Shown: positions 1 to 6,420, counted from the stretch's first letter. The stretch: DNA of 8,575 bases from CAINFV01 sp964409235 (GCA_964409235.1 CAYPCN010000036.1:1-8575), one strand, 5' to 3'. Notes: generated by a model from the letters alone, not told the origin. Translations and numbers: made by a program.

Positions 1-1
1 G

Positions 2-1072
2 CTTCCTCTGCATGCATTGGTGAGGAGGGCATTGTTCGGTCCAGGCAGCCAAACAGTCCAGGCGAATACTGCAATAGTACGCGCTGTCATGGACAATAAC
101 CGGTGGGGATATTCGCTGTTTGAGTATGACCTTCCTTCTATTTCTGAATCAGGTCTCACCTATTGGATCCAAATGACCGTTTTTTTCAAAGATCGAAAGT
201 TTACATCGATTGATGAAGCGGAACGGTTTTATGTTGAAGTATACACTGATTTTTTTCGCACGATCAATTCCATTCGCATCGTACGACCCTTTCTTGCGAC
301 GTTTCCATTAACCCCTGCTACATGCCGGCTAATAATTGCATTCAATAGTGGAGGGCAAGCGCCCCGACCGCCGTATTTAACGTCAATCCTGATGAGAAAA
401 GACTCATTAGAATTTGAGCAGTGGATTGATTTGAAAGGGGTGGCTGGACGACCATACGCGCCCATTTGCGTTCGCTCCCCCAGAGAGATTGATGGATTAA
501 AAGAGCTGTATTCGTATCCAGTGCCTCGGAAGTCAGTTGAGCCCAAGCCACGGGTGCCACCCTTTTCGGACCATTCGTGGAGGTTCCAAGGACCGGTTGA
601 ACAAGCCTATATTGGTTTTTTGAGGAAGTTCTGCAATCGGAACAGCCTTCAACTCGTCACTATAGGATGCGTAGGCCAGCATTATTTTGACTCAAGGCGC
701 TTTAGTTTTGTCCTGTGCGGATTTGAAAGCCTTTCGCTGCAGGAGGCGAGGATATTGGGAGCGAGGTGTGCTCAAGAAATGTTTGATTTTATACGCAAAG
801 ACCCGAACTGCTTAGAGTGTGTAAAAGAGGCGAGCACGTGGAGTCACGAAAAGTACCCCTCTCCGACCCCAATTCCAGAGCACATTGCGTTTCGTATCTC
901 GTTTTGGGATGAGAACATTGACCGTCAGCCTCAACCGTACATCGCAGAGATTCGATGTATTGATGGGAAGCTCACTTACTTTACTGCCGATGAGAATCAG
1001 TTCATCTCCCAGGTTTTTGAAGAGACGTTTGACGAAGCACGAGAGTTTCTCAAGACACAAACTCCTAATTAG
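2..1072 (+). CDS. Hypothetical protein with two copies of an alpha/beta unit; probably 5'-partial
   Basis: I do not recognise this family. The frame is open to the left edge, so the true start may lie outside the window; the first possible in-window starts are TTG 17 and GTG 20, and the first in-frame ATG is at 89. No well-spaced ribosome binding site decides between them. Counting from 17 it has 351 residues, with no signal peptide and no clear membrane segment, so it looks soluble. Residues about 47-133 and 228-322 share one layout: a beta strand, a helix starting with S-x-x-EA (SIDEAERF at 64-71, SLQEARIL at 240-247), a Pro-rich turn (PLTP at 97, PTPIP at 283), a strand ending in I-A/S-F, then P-Y-L/I-x-x-I and a final L-x-F/Y. 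This suggests an internal duplication. It ends with TAG at 1070-1072. That it is a real gene is fairly sure from its length and coherent composition; its function is unknown. Confidence 0.7.
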   Translation, partial: LPLHALVRRALFGPGSQTVQANTAIVRAVMDNNRWGYSLFEYDLPSISESGLTYWIQMTVFFKDRKFTSIDEAERFYVEVYTDFFRTINSIRIVRPFLATFPLTPATCRLIIAFNSGGQAPRPPYLTSILMRKDSLEFEQWIDLKGVAGRPYAPICVRSPREIDGLKELYSYPVPRKSVEPKPRVPPFSDHSWRFQGPVEQAYIGFLRKFCNRNSLQLVTIGCVGQHYFDSRRFSFVLCGFESLSLQEARILGARCAQEMFDFIRKDPNCLECVKEASTWSHEKYPSPTPIPEHIAFRISFWDENIDRQPQPYIAEIRCIDGKLTYFTADENQFISQVFEETFDEAREFLKTQTPN

Positions 1073-1365
1073 ATTTTCGGGGTCAGCATATCAATGACCT
1101 TGAGCTTTGTACTCGATCAGAGTGTGCAGTTGGTGCAAAGCCCATCGGTGAAGACGACTTCTCACTTTTTGGCCTGCGCAAATCCTTTGACGAATAGATG
1201 TAGAGGTGGTTGGCTTTTAGGGTCAATCCACAGGAGGCAAGGAGACTCACACCTCCACTGTTCTTACTAAGGAAAGTGGCATGAGCAATGTTAGCAAAAG
1301 ATACAACACTCAAGTGTGGCAAACCTGTTGAACAAATAAGAGCCGCCCCAACCCCCCTTGCTTCC

Positions 1366-1393
1366 AAAGGCCATTTAATCAAAAATGGCTTTT
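1366..1393 (+). terminator. Terminator-like hairpin
   Basis: GCCATTT at 1370-1376 pairs perfectly with AAATGGC at 1383-1389 around a six-base loop. A G-T pair and three A-T pairs extend the stem outward to 1366 and 1393, and the right arm runs into four T residues (1390-1393). This has the shape of a rho-independent terminator, though the stem is only moderately GC-rich and the T tract is short. It lies about 290 bases after the first gene and 122 bases before rpmB, so it would separate those two transcription units. Confidence 0.5.
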
Positions 1394-1503
1394 AATGATC
1401 AGTCACCTGGGATAGCAGCAGTTCTCTCTTGCGAAAAGAGGCCATGGCTGATACTCTTGTTGTTTGTTATGAGCTCGTGATTTGAATCCTTCATTGTTTT
1501 GGC

Positions 1504-1508
1504 AAAGG
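1504..1508 (+). promoter_or_regulatory. Ribosome binding site of rpmB
   Basis: AAAGG lies seven bases before the ATG at 1516. It is the only well-placed Shine-Dalgarno sequence near this start and supports it. Confidence 0.6.
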
Positions 1509-1515
1509 TTTTCGT

Positions 1516-1791
1516 ATGTCTAAAGTCTGTCAAGTCACAGGAAAAAGGCCAGTGCGTGGGTGTACTTATGTGACGCGCGGGATCGCAAAGAAAAAGAAGG
1601 GAATTGGCCTCAAAATCACTGGGAAAACGCGCAGACGCTTCTTGCCAAATCTCCAAACAAAACGCCTATGGCTTTCTGAAGAAAAGAGATTTGTCACTCT
1701 CAAACTCTCTTGTTCTGCTTTGAGAACGATGGAAAAACAAGGAATTGACACCGTCGTGCGGGCTCTTCGTGCCCAAGGCCAAAAGATCTAA
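1516..1791 (+). CDS. rpmB: 50S ribosomal protein L28
   Basis: This is the large-subunit ribosomal protein L28, a small basic protein that binds 23S rRNA. The 91 residues begin with the family pattern CQVTGKRP, followed by RGIAKKKKGIGLKITGKT, RRRFLPNLQTKRLW and a C-terminal helix containing SCSALRTMEKQG. The four-lysine RGIAKKKKGIGLK block and KRLW match chlamydial L28 as I remember it, which is the main taxonomic clue in the window. Length fits the usual 60-95 residues. It contains three cysteines (positions 5, 16 and 66), but they do not form the CxxC pairs of zinc-binding L28 forms. The start is fixed by AAAGG seven bases upstream and by the N-terminal family motif. The gene follows a long intergenic region with a terminator-like hairpin, so it probably heads its own transcription unit, with the PLD-family gene 63 bases downstream. 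Confidence 0.96.
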   Translation: MSKVCQVTGKRPVRGCTYVTRGIAKKKKGIGLKITGKTRRRFLPNLQTKRLWLSEEKRFVTLKLSCSALRTMEKQGIDTVVRALRAQGQKI

Positions 1792-1805
1792 CCGCTCTGT
1801 GCGAT

Positions 1806-1829
1806 GCGAGCTCGACGTCCTCGCTCTTT
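1806..1829 (+). terminator. Weak hairpin after rpmB
   Basis: GCGAG at 1806-1810 pairs with CTCGC at 1820-1824 around a nine-base loop and is followed by TCTTT. The five-pair GC stem with a short T-rich tail could cause partial termination between rpmB and the next gene. It is too small to call with confidence. Confidence 0.2.
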
Positions 1830-1854
1830 GAAGATGTAGTGGACCATCGCCAGC

Positions 1855-2937
1855 ATGAATATTTTCCGCCCTTTGCGCCGTTGTAAACGTGCCGCTTCAA
1901 CCATGGCAAAAGTTCTGCGTCTTCGATCAATGATGGCGCTTTTGCTTGCCATTGTCGTCTACACCCTTGTGAGCCAGTGCCTGTGGTCTCCCAGCTATTG
2001 TACGGTGAGCGATCAAGAAGGGATGTGCACCTTCTTTTCCACAGACTGCCGCGATCCCCTGCGGTCTTCATTGGTGCATGCCATTGAGCAGGCAGACCAT
2101 TCTATTACGCTTCTCATCTATTCTCTTTCTGACAAAAAGCTGATCAATGCGCTTCGCGACGCTGCGCTTCGCGGTGTTGCCGTTACGATCATCCACGACG
2201 CTATCGAAACTCCAGACTGTTCTTTTCTGTTAGGGCGAAAGATTCGTTGCTACCCACGACGCGCTCACGGGCTGATGCACAATAAGCTCCTAGTGATCGA
2301 CCATGCACAGGTGTGGATTGGGTCAGCGAATATGTCAACGACATCTCTTACAGAACAAGGAAATCTCGTCGTTGCACTCTCGTGCCGAGCCGTTGCTGAA
2401 ACAATAGAGTTGCTTGCTGAGGCGATGATGAAGCAAGTCCCCTATTCGCATCCCCCTCTTCAGGTCGCGTTTCCAGAGGCAACGCTCACGCTTTTCTTCC
2501 ATCCCTTTCATAGTGAGCAATCGTTCCGATCTCTTCTCGAGCGCATCGAAAAGGCGACCCAGAGAATCTTTGTTGCCATGTTTACGTTCACCCACCCCGC
2601 GCTCGTTGCGGCTCTCTGCCGTGCCAAATGTCGTGGCGTTGATGTCCGCATCGTTTTCGACAAAGATTCGTCTCTGCAAACGAGCAGAAAATCATACATT
2701 AAATTCAAGCGAGAAGGCATTCCAGCAGGCTACAGAACCAAACGAGGGCTCCTGCACTATAAGGTCGCCGTCATTGACAACAGCTTATTGGCAGGATCCT
2801 GTAACTGGACCAAAGCAGGCTTTACGGCCAACCACGAAGCCATGCTCTTCATCGATCCCATTCCTCCGTCTCAACAGCAGTGGATTGAGCGATGGTGGCA
2901 GCAGGTCGAACGCGCTTCAACACTAAAGGCGCCATAG
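1855..2937 (+). CDS. Exported phospholipase D-family protein with two HKD motifs
   Basis: The 360-residue protein belongs to the PLD/endonuclease superfamily, whose members hydrolyse or transfer phosphodiester bonds in phospholipids or nucleic acids. A basic N-terminus is followed by a hydrophobic segment at about residues 26-44, so it should be exported or anchored in the inner membrane. Two PLD domains follow. The first motif is HNKLLVID, with H142, K144 and D149, then IGSANMS; the second is HYKVAVID, with H301, K303 and D308, then AGSCNWT. All catalytic His and Lys residues are present, so an active two-lobed enzyme is likely. The substrate cannot be read from the sequence. The position after rpmB resembles the chlamydial CT084 PLD gene (from memory). 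No start has a good ribosome binding site; ATG 1855 gives the longest form, while ATG 1903 or 1930 would shorten the basic N-terminus. The next gene follows closely, so co-transcription is plausible. Confidence 0.9.
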   Translation: MNIFRPLRRCKRAASTMAKVLRLRSMMALLLAIVVYTLVSQCLWSPSYCTVSDQEGMCTFFSTDCRDPLRSSLVHAIEQADHSITLLIYSLSDKKLINALRDAALRGVAVTIIHDAIETPDCSFLLGRKIRCYPRRAHGLMHNKLLVIDHAQVWIGSANMSTTSLTEQGNLVVALSCRAVAETIELLAEAMMKQVPYSHPPLQVAFPEATLTLFFHPFHSEQSFRSLLERIEKATQRIFVAMFTFTHPALVAALCRAKCRGVDVRIVFDKDSSLQTSRKSYIKFKREGIPAGYRTKRGLLHYKVAVIDNSLLAGSCNWTKAGFTANHEAMLFIDPIPPSQQQWIERWWQQVERASTLKAP

Positions 2938-3000
2938 CGAATGTTGACTCTTCCGGAGCATGCTGCGACGCGCTCTCTGCACACAGGAGCGGGTTCACTT

Positions 3001-3348
3001 ATGAGTGATACGACCTGGGGGCTCTTCATCAATGGATCTGCCACTCTTATGGCTATCTCGTCAGTGGCCTTACAGGTCTTTCGCTTTTCTCCCCTTCACG
3101 CATTTTGTTGGACAATTGTCGGTTTTAGTTCTGGATTCCTTGCAAAAAAAAGTATAGGCCATTACACTTTTTCGAGATCAATTGCGCGCACCTTGGTAAC
3201 GATCGAAGATCGCATTCCGCATATACGAGCAGTTGCTTTTTGTATCGCGCTCATTGTGTCGTGGATATTTCCTGTGATAGCTGCTCTTTTTGCAGTTACC
3301 GTTGGATTTTGTGCAGGGTACTTCTTCCGAGCTCGCCATGAGGCGTAA
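3001..3348 (+). CDS. Small four-helix membrane protein, function unknown
   Basis: I do not recognise this protein. From ATG 3001 it has 115 residues and looks like two hydrophobic hairpins: membrane segments at about 7-27, 30-48, 76-93 and 93-109, joined by a basic loop of about 26 residues (KKSIGHYTFSRSIARTL) that would face the cytoplasm by the positive-inside rule. The tail is short and ends in a few charged residues (RARHEA). AGGAG at 2985-2989, eleven bases upstream, supports this start. An in-frame ATG at 2941 would add 20 non-hydrophobic residues and would start only three bases after the PLD-family stop, so it remains possible. It lies between the exported PLD-family protein and the MarC pair, in a stretch rich in membrane proteins. 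No motif suggests a transport or enzyme role. Confidence 0.7.
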   Translation: MSDTTWGLFINGSATLMAISSVALQVFRFSPLHAFCWTIVGFSSGFLAKKSIGHYTFSRSIARTLVTIEDRIPHIRAVAFCIALIVSWIFPVIAALFAVTVGFCAGYFFRARHEA

Positions 3349-3377
3349 GAAGATCTTGTTGTAGTGAGAACTTTTAT

Positions 3378-3385
3378 AAAGGAGG
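3378..3385 (+). promoter_or_regulatory. Strong ribosome binding site before the first marC-like gene
   Basis: AAAGGAGG is a near-perfect Shine-Dalgarno sequence, the strongest in the window. It lies eleven bases before ATG 3397. TTG 3388 is in frame but only two bases away, which is too close, so ATG 3397 is preferred. Confidence 0.65.
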
Positions 3386-3396
3386 ATTTGCATTGT

Positions 3397-4020
3397 ATGC
3401 CTCTGACCGTCTCGTCGATGGCCTTGATGCTGTTCTTGATAGCAAATCCTATTGGGAACATTCCGGTCTTTGTCTCGTTAACCAAGGACTATGATTTTCG
3501 CCACCAGCGATGGATTTTGTTTAGAGAGTCTCTCTTTTCTCTACTATTAGCCTTCGTGTTTTTATTTGTTGGCGAGCCTTTTTTAAAGACTGTACTTGTT
3601 GAACAGTACTCTGTCTATCTTTCAGGGGGGATCCTGGTTACGCTCATCTCTATTGACATGATGTTTCCAGCCCATAGTGATGATAAAGGTGCTAAATCCT
3701 TATCTCACGAGCCCTTTGTGGTGCCTATTGCGACACCGCTGATCTCTGGCGGAGGGGTCTTTTCAACGATTTTAATTCTCGCAAAACAGGCTCCTCTTTC
3801 TCACATTTCGCTGGCTATTCTCATTGCTTGGATACCGGTATTCTTTATTGTGATTGCTGCCGTGTACTTACACAAACTCTTAGGGAAGCGGGGGCTTATC
3901 GCCACGGAGCAGCTCATGGGCATGCTTCTGCTCATGCTTGCTGTAGGCTTGCTCACGAAGGGGTTTCATGCGTTTGCCGCACAAACCCATATTCATTTGT
4001 TCAATCATGTAACTGGGTGA
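3397..4020 (+). CDS. MarC/YhgN-family membrane protein (first copy)
   Basis: This 207-residue inner-membrane protein belongs to the MarC/YhgN (UPF0056) family. Members have about six membrane helices and no established substrate; despite the name, E. coli MarC is not shown to cause multiple antibiotic resistance. Family signatures are visible: FLIANPIGNIPVF in the first helix (residues about 13-25), EPFVVPIATPLISGGGVFST in the middle, and GLIATEQLMGMLLLMLAV near the C-terminus. Length is normal for the family. The start is chosen from the AAAGGAGG upstream and because the first helix begins directly after this Met. The stop is seven bases before a second gene of the same family, so the two are almost certainly co-transcribed and perhaps translationally coupled. 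The C-terminal tail is His-rich (THIHLFNH), which may be incidental. Confidence 0.92.
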   Translation: MPLTVSSMALMLFLIANPIGNIPVFVSLTKDYDFRHQRWILFRESLFSLLLAFVFLFVGEPFLKTVLVEQYSVYLSGGILVTLISIDMMFPAHSDDKGAKSLSHEPFVVPIATPLISGGGVFSTILILAKQAPLSHISLAILIAWIPVFFIVIAAVYLHKLLGKRGLIATEQLMGMLLLMLAVGLLTKGFHAFAAQTHIHLFNHVTG

Positions 4021-4027
4021 ATAGGTC

Positions 4028-4612
4028 ATGACACTTCTGACGCTCACTTTAACGCTATTTTTGATCATGAACCCTCTCGGGAACATGAAACACTTTTTAT
4101 CCCTTCTTGAGGGGCTAAAAGGCAGACGGCAGTGTTTTGTCATCACTCGTGAAATGATCTTGGCACTTATTGCTATGTTCATTTTTTCCTTTTTTGGGGA
4201 ATACATTGCTGACGCCTTCCACTTGAACCAAACGAGTATTTTTATTGCTTCTGGTCTCATTCTCTTTTTGCATGCTATTAAGATTCTCTTTCCCTCCAAG
4301 GAAGATCACATTCCCCGTATCCACGGAGAAGAACCTTTTCTCGTCCCTATCGCTATTCCAATTATTGCTTCTCCTGCCCTTTTGGCCACTATTTTGCTAT
4401 TTTCCCATACTGAACCTCTGATATGGCCTATGGTCGTGAGCATTTTAATTGCCTGGGGTTGTAGCATGCTTTTGTTGCTTGCATCTCGCCCAATCCTTAA
4501 ACTGATAGGGCCTAATGGACTTGTTGCACTTGAACGCCTTATGGGGATGATTCTCATTCTCGTTTCTGTTCAGCGGTGCATGGAGGGTTTTATCCTCTTT
4601 GTTGGAGAGTAA
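4028..4612 (+). CDS. MarC/YhgN-family membrane protein (second copy)
   Basis: This is a second, diverged member of the same family, 194 residues long. The same three landmarks appear: FLIMNPLGNMKHF in the first helix, EPFLVPIAIPIIASPALLAT in the middle and GLVALERLMGMILILVSVQR at the end. The first motif has MKH where the upstream copy has IPV, and the middle motif has ASPA where the upstream copy has SGGG, so the pair is old or has specialised. About six hydrophobic segments are visible. ATG 4028 is seven bases after the preceding stop, with only AGG at 4023-4025 as a possible binding site. Translation may therefore depend on coupling to the upstream gene, and the two products could form a heteromer (inference). 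The substrate is unknown. Confidence 0.9.
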   Translation: MTLLTLTLTLFLIMNPLGNMKHFLSLLEGLKGRRQCFVITREMILALIAMFIFSFFGEYIADAFHLNQTSIFIASGLILFLHAIKILFPSKEDHIPRIHGEEPFLVPIAIPIIASPALLATILLFSHTEPLIWPMVVSILIAWGCSMLLLLASRPILKLIGPNGLVALERLMGMILILVSVQRCMEGFILFVGE

Positions 4613-4628
4613 AAAAGGTGTGTGAGTT

Positions 4629-4659
4629 CTGTGGTTGCGGTCAAAGGACGCGGCTACAG
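4629..4659 (+). other. Foldable leader hairpin before truA
   Basis: CTGTGGTTGCG at 4629-4639 can pair with CGCGGCTACAG at 4649-4659 as an 11-pair RNA stem with three G-U pairs and a nine-base loop. The segment GTGGTT (4631-4636) can instead pair with AACCAC at 4660-4665, so two folds exclude each other. There is no T tract, so it is not a standard terminator. It ends 30 bases before the truA start and could influence translation; this is inference from sequence complementarity alone. Confidence 0.3.
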
Positions 4660-4688
4660 AACCACCGGCAACGCGGGGGGTCACTAGT

Positions 4689-5480
4689 ATGTCCCATCTT
4701 GTACTACTCGTAGCATATGATGGCACCTCCTATTATGGTTGGCAGAAGACATCGAAAGGCCCTTCTATTGAAGGGACCCTTGAAGATGCCCTACAGCAGA
4801 TTCTTCAAGAGCCTATCCGCCTTCAGGCCGCCTCGAGGACAGATCGTGGTGTGCATGCTGTATGGCAGGTTGTCGACTTCACGATCTCCAAGCCGTACCC
4901 TGATCTGTACCGGCTCAAGGTAAGCCTGAATCAACTCATGGCACCAGACATTCGTTGTCTTGACGTGGCCGAAGCGCCATATGAGACGTTTCATCCAACG
5001 CTTGATGTCATCCGAAAACGGTATCGCTACTATATTAGCACGGGGATTGTACAACCTCCCCACCTCCGGTTTACCCACTGGCATATCCGCCGTCCCTTGG
5101 ACCGCGATCTTCTGCGAGAATCAGCGAAACTTTTCATCGGCACGCATGATTTCCGAGGAATGTGTAATAGGCGAGCAGATCTTAATGAGGAAGATACGGT
5201 GCGCTCGGTCTTTTCTGTCGACGTGCATGAAAAGGGCAACTCCGATCTTCTTGCCATTTCCATAGAAGCCGACAATTTCCTCTATAAAATGGCTCGAAAC
5301 ATCGTAGGCACGATGGCGTGGACTGCTCTAGGGAAGACTCCTCTTACGCATATTACAACGGCGTTGACCTCAAGAGAGCGGTCCTGTGCCGGAGTTACAG
5401 CTCCGGCCCATGGGCTTTTTCTCGAGCGCGTATTCTACCATCGTTCTCCTTTCGTCAGTTCGTACGCACCCCCTTCATGA
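4689..5480 (+). CDS. truA: tRNA pseudouridine(38-40) synthase TruA
   Basis: TruA converts uridines 38, 39 and 40 in the anticodon arm of many tRNAs to pseudouridine, acting in the cytoplasm. The 263-residue product has the family's landmarks in order: VAYDGTSYYGWQ at about 8-19, the catalytic motif SRTDRGVHA with the essential aspartate at D52, FHPTLDVIRKRYRYYI near 100-115, GTHDFRGMCN in the C-terminal half, and NFLYKMARNIVGTM near the end. Length is normal for TruA. ATG 4689 is chosen because the YDGT motif begins about eight residues later, as is usual. A GTG at 4635 would add 18 unrelated residues. The G-rich run at 4675-4680 is the only candidate binding site. The gene follows the MarC pair after a 76-base gap with a foldable leader, and its stop lies 13 bases before the OB-fold gene. 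Confidence 0.95.
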   Translation: MSHLVLLVAYDGTSYYGWQKTSKGPSIEGTLEDALQQILQEPIRLQAASRTDRGVHAVWQVVDFTISKPYPDLYRLKVSLNQLMAPDIRCLDVAEAPYETFHPTLDVIRKRYRYYISTGIVQPPHLRFTHWHIRRPLDRDLLRESAKLFIGTHDFRGMCNRRADLNEEDTVRSVFSVDVHEKGNSDLLAISIEADNFLYKMARNIVGTMAWTALGKTPLTHITTALTSRERSCAGVTAPAHGLFLERVFYHRSPFVSSYAPPS

Positions 5481-5493
5481 TGGAGCTTGTCCT

Positions 5494-5880
5494 ATGTCTC
5501 ATATGTCCTTTCGAGGCTGTTTTGCCTTAGTCCTTCTGAGCGCTTCTTTGCATGTTGGCGCTGCTGCGCTCGATCGCGCCACGATCGCTGTTCCAGAGGT
5601 GCCTGTAGCCGCTCTCAAATCGTCATTTCCTCCCAAAGAAGCTATATGGGTGCGAGTGCACATTGTGCAGCAGACAGATGATGACACGTATTTGATTCAA
5701 GATCGCACAGGAGACATCACGCTCTTTCTACCCACAGAACGGCTTGTGTTGCTCGATCTTCGCCCGGGAATGGAAGTTCTTGTCTATGGAACTGTAGATG
5801 TCAGTCCCGTGAATCCGGAAAAAAATGAATTGTACGCGGAAAAAATTCTGTTGCCACCGGCCGTTCCTTCGCGCGACTAA
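5494..5880 (+). CDS. Secreted single-domain OB-fold protein (BOF/YgiW-like)
   Basis: The 128-residue product has a signal peptide at about 1-25: a short basic start, a hydrophobic core (CFALVLLSASL) and a likely cleavage site after VGAAA. The mature part fits the bacterial OB-fold (BOF, YgiW/YdeI-like) family: VRVHIVQQTDDDTYLIQDRT at residues 53-72, GDITLFLP at 73-80, a central helix or turn, then GMEVLVYGTVD and a last strand ELYAEKILLP. In E. coli such proteins are small periplasmic proteins linked to stress tolerance, with no firm biochemical role; a ligand cannot be predicted. GGAG at 5482-5485, eight bases upstream, supports ATG 5494 over the earlier in-frame ATGs at 5386 and 5410, which overlap truA, and over ATG 5503. 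It is close behind truA and probably shares its transcript. rodZ converges on it from the other strand 24 bases downstream. Confidence 0.78.
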   Translation: MSHMSFRGCFALVLLSASLHVGAAALDRATIAVPEVPVAALKSSFPPKEAIWVRVHIVQQTDDDTYLIQDRTGDITLFLPTERLVLLDLRPGMEVLVYGTVDVSPVNPEKNELYAEKILLPPAVPSRD

Positions 5881-5904
5881 AGGAGTCGTCGTCCAAATCT
5901 GTGT

Positions 5905-6309
5905 CTAAATGACCTCAAGCGATTTGGCGAGGAAGTAGGCGCACAATAGGAGCACACCGAAGGCCACCACCCAGAGGAAATTGGGAATACCCTTCACGCC
6001 TGAGCCAGGGTGGTTTCGAGTTTCCAAGGTGCCGATGCCATACGCAAATTCTTGGTTGACAGGCCGTCGAAAGACCTCTGGGTTTTCCGTGATGATTCGA
6101 TCTCCGTCGAGACCCAAAAATGTTGCATACTGTCGCACAAACCCCTGGGCGTATATGGGAGAGATCAACTTCTCCATTTGCCCGGCTTCTATAGCCTCTA
6201 GGTACATGGTGCGGATCGAAGTAGCGCTTTCCACTTCTTTTAAAGAAAGTTTCCGCTCTTTCCGGCGCTCTGCGAACTGACATCCAATTCCTTGCAAATC
6301 TTCCGACAT
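5905..6309 (-). CDS. rodZ: RodZ-like helix-turn-helix membrane protein, short form
   Basis: RodZ is a cytoskeletal adaptor that binds MreB through a cytoplasmic Cro-like helix-turn-helix domain and is anchored in the inner membrane. Here residues 7-68 form the domain: GCQFAERRKERKLSLKEVES, then TSIRTMYLEAIEAGQMEKL, and the typical PIYAQGFVRQYATFLGLD. A linker of about 40 residues leads to one membrane helix at about 111-129 and the protein stops five residues later. The large periplasmic domain of E. coli RodZ is absent, as I recall for chlamydial RodZ (CT009), where MreB and RodZ act in division. The start is the third of three clustered ATGs (6339, 6318/6315, 6309): AAGGA lies nine bases before 6309, while the others are too close to it or unsupported. 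It diverges from the kinase gene and converges with the OB-fold gene. Confidence 0.9.
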   Translation of the reverse strand: MSEDLQGIGCQFAERRKERKLSLKEVESATSIRTMYLEAIEAGQMEKLISPIYAQGFVRQYATFLGLDGDRIITENPEVFRRPVNQEFAYGIGTLETRNHPGSGVKGIPNFLWVVAFGVLLLCAYFLAKSLEVI

Positions 6310-6341
6310 ACCCATCATTCCTTCACACGTGTGTTGCATTC

Positions 6342-6370
6342 ACTATAGCGGCATTCTCCGATAATGTTCC
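6342..6370 (-). promoter_or_regulatory. Candidate promoter of rodZ
   Basis: Read on the - strand, TATAGT (6347-6342) is a good -10 hexamer. Seventeen bases upstream is GGAACA (6370-6365), a weak -35 matching the consensus only in its last three bases. A start near 6335 would give a leader of about 25 bases before ATG 6309. Confidence 0.35.
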
Positions 6371-6414
6371 ATACAGATATGCAGTGGGAAGAAGGCATTC
6401 CCTGAAATTACTCC

Positions 6415-6420
6415 TATAGA
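6415..6420 (+). promoter_or_regulatory. Candidate -10 element for the kinase gene
   Basis: TATAGA lies 43 bases before ATG 6463 and would give a leader of about 36 bases. No recognisable -35 sits upstream at the usual distance, so this is only the best candidate in the divergent intergenic region. Confidence 0.25.

Larger units (their letters stand above)
1073..1515. other. Long intergenic region before rpmB
   Basis: These 443 bases hold no convincing gene. In the + frame of the terminal TAA at 1393-1395, a protein-like reading runs from 1069 but is broken by TAG 1195, TAG 1201 and TGA 1282. This could be a decayed gene, but that stop frequency is no lower than chance. Several segments can fold: GTGGTTG at about 1207 with CAATCCAC at about 1224, GGAGG near 1233 with CCTCC near 1253, and the terminator-like hairpin at 1366-1393. 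I looked for tRNA, tmRNA, RNase P RNA, SRP RNA and cobalamin or T-box motifs and found none. The last 120 bases should contain the rpmB promoter, but no good -35/-10 pair stands out; GATACT at 1450-1455 is the best -10 look-alike. Confidence 0.5.

Noticed and set aside
1200..1300. Possible cobalamin riboswitch or T-box (CCACTGTT near 1255, hairpins nearby)
   Set aside because: Only a few bases match and the core boxes of either riboswitch class are missing; the downstream gene rpmB is not a usual target.
1083..1382. A 99-residue - strand frame in the gap before rpmB
   Set aside because: It has no ribosome binding site, begins inside the terminator-like hairpin, has low-complexity Ser/Leu content and no recognisable motif. 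It may be only the antisense of the interrupted + frame.
2335..2926. Open frames on both strands inside the PLD-family gene (2335-2679 -, 2513-2926 +)
   Set aside because: They overlap a gene with clear HKD motifs in another frame and have Ser/Arg-rich shadow-type composition.
3880..4299. A 139-residue - strand frame across the two MarC genes
   Set aside because: Both MarC genes show family motifs on the + strand; this frame is Lys/Met-rich antisense of their membrane helices.
5873..5889. GCGACT/AGTCGT hairpin between the OB-fold gene and rodZ
   Set aside because: Six pairs with one G-T and no T tract on either side; too weak to call a bidirectional terminator.
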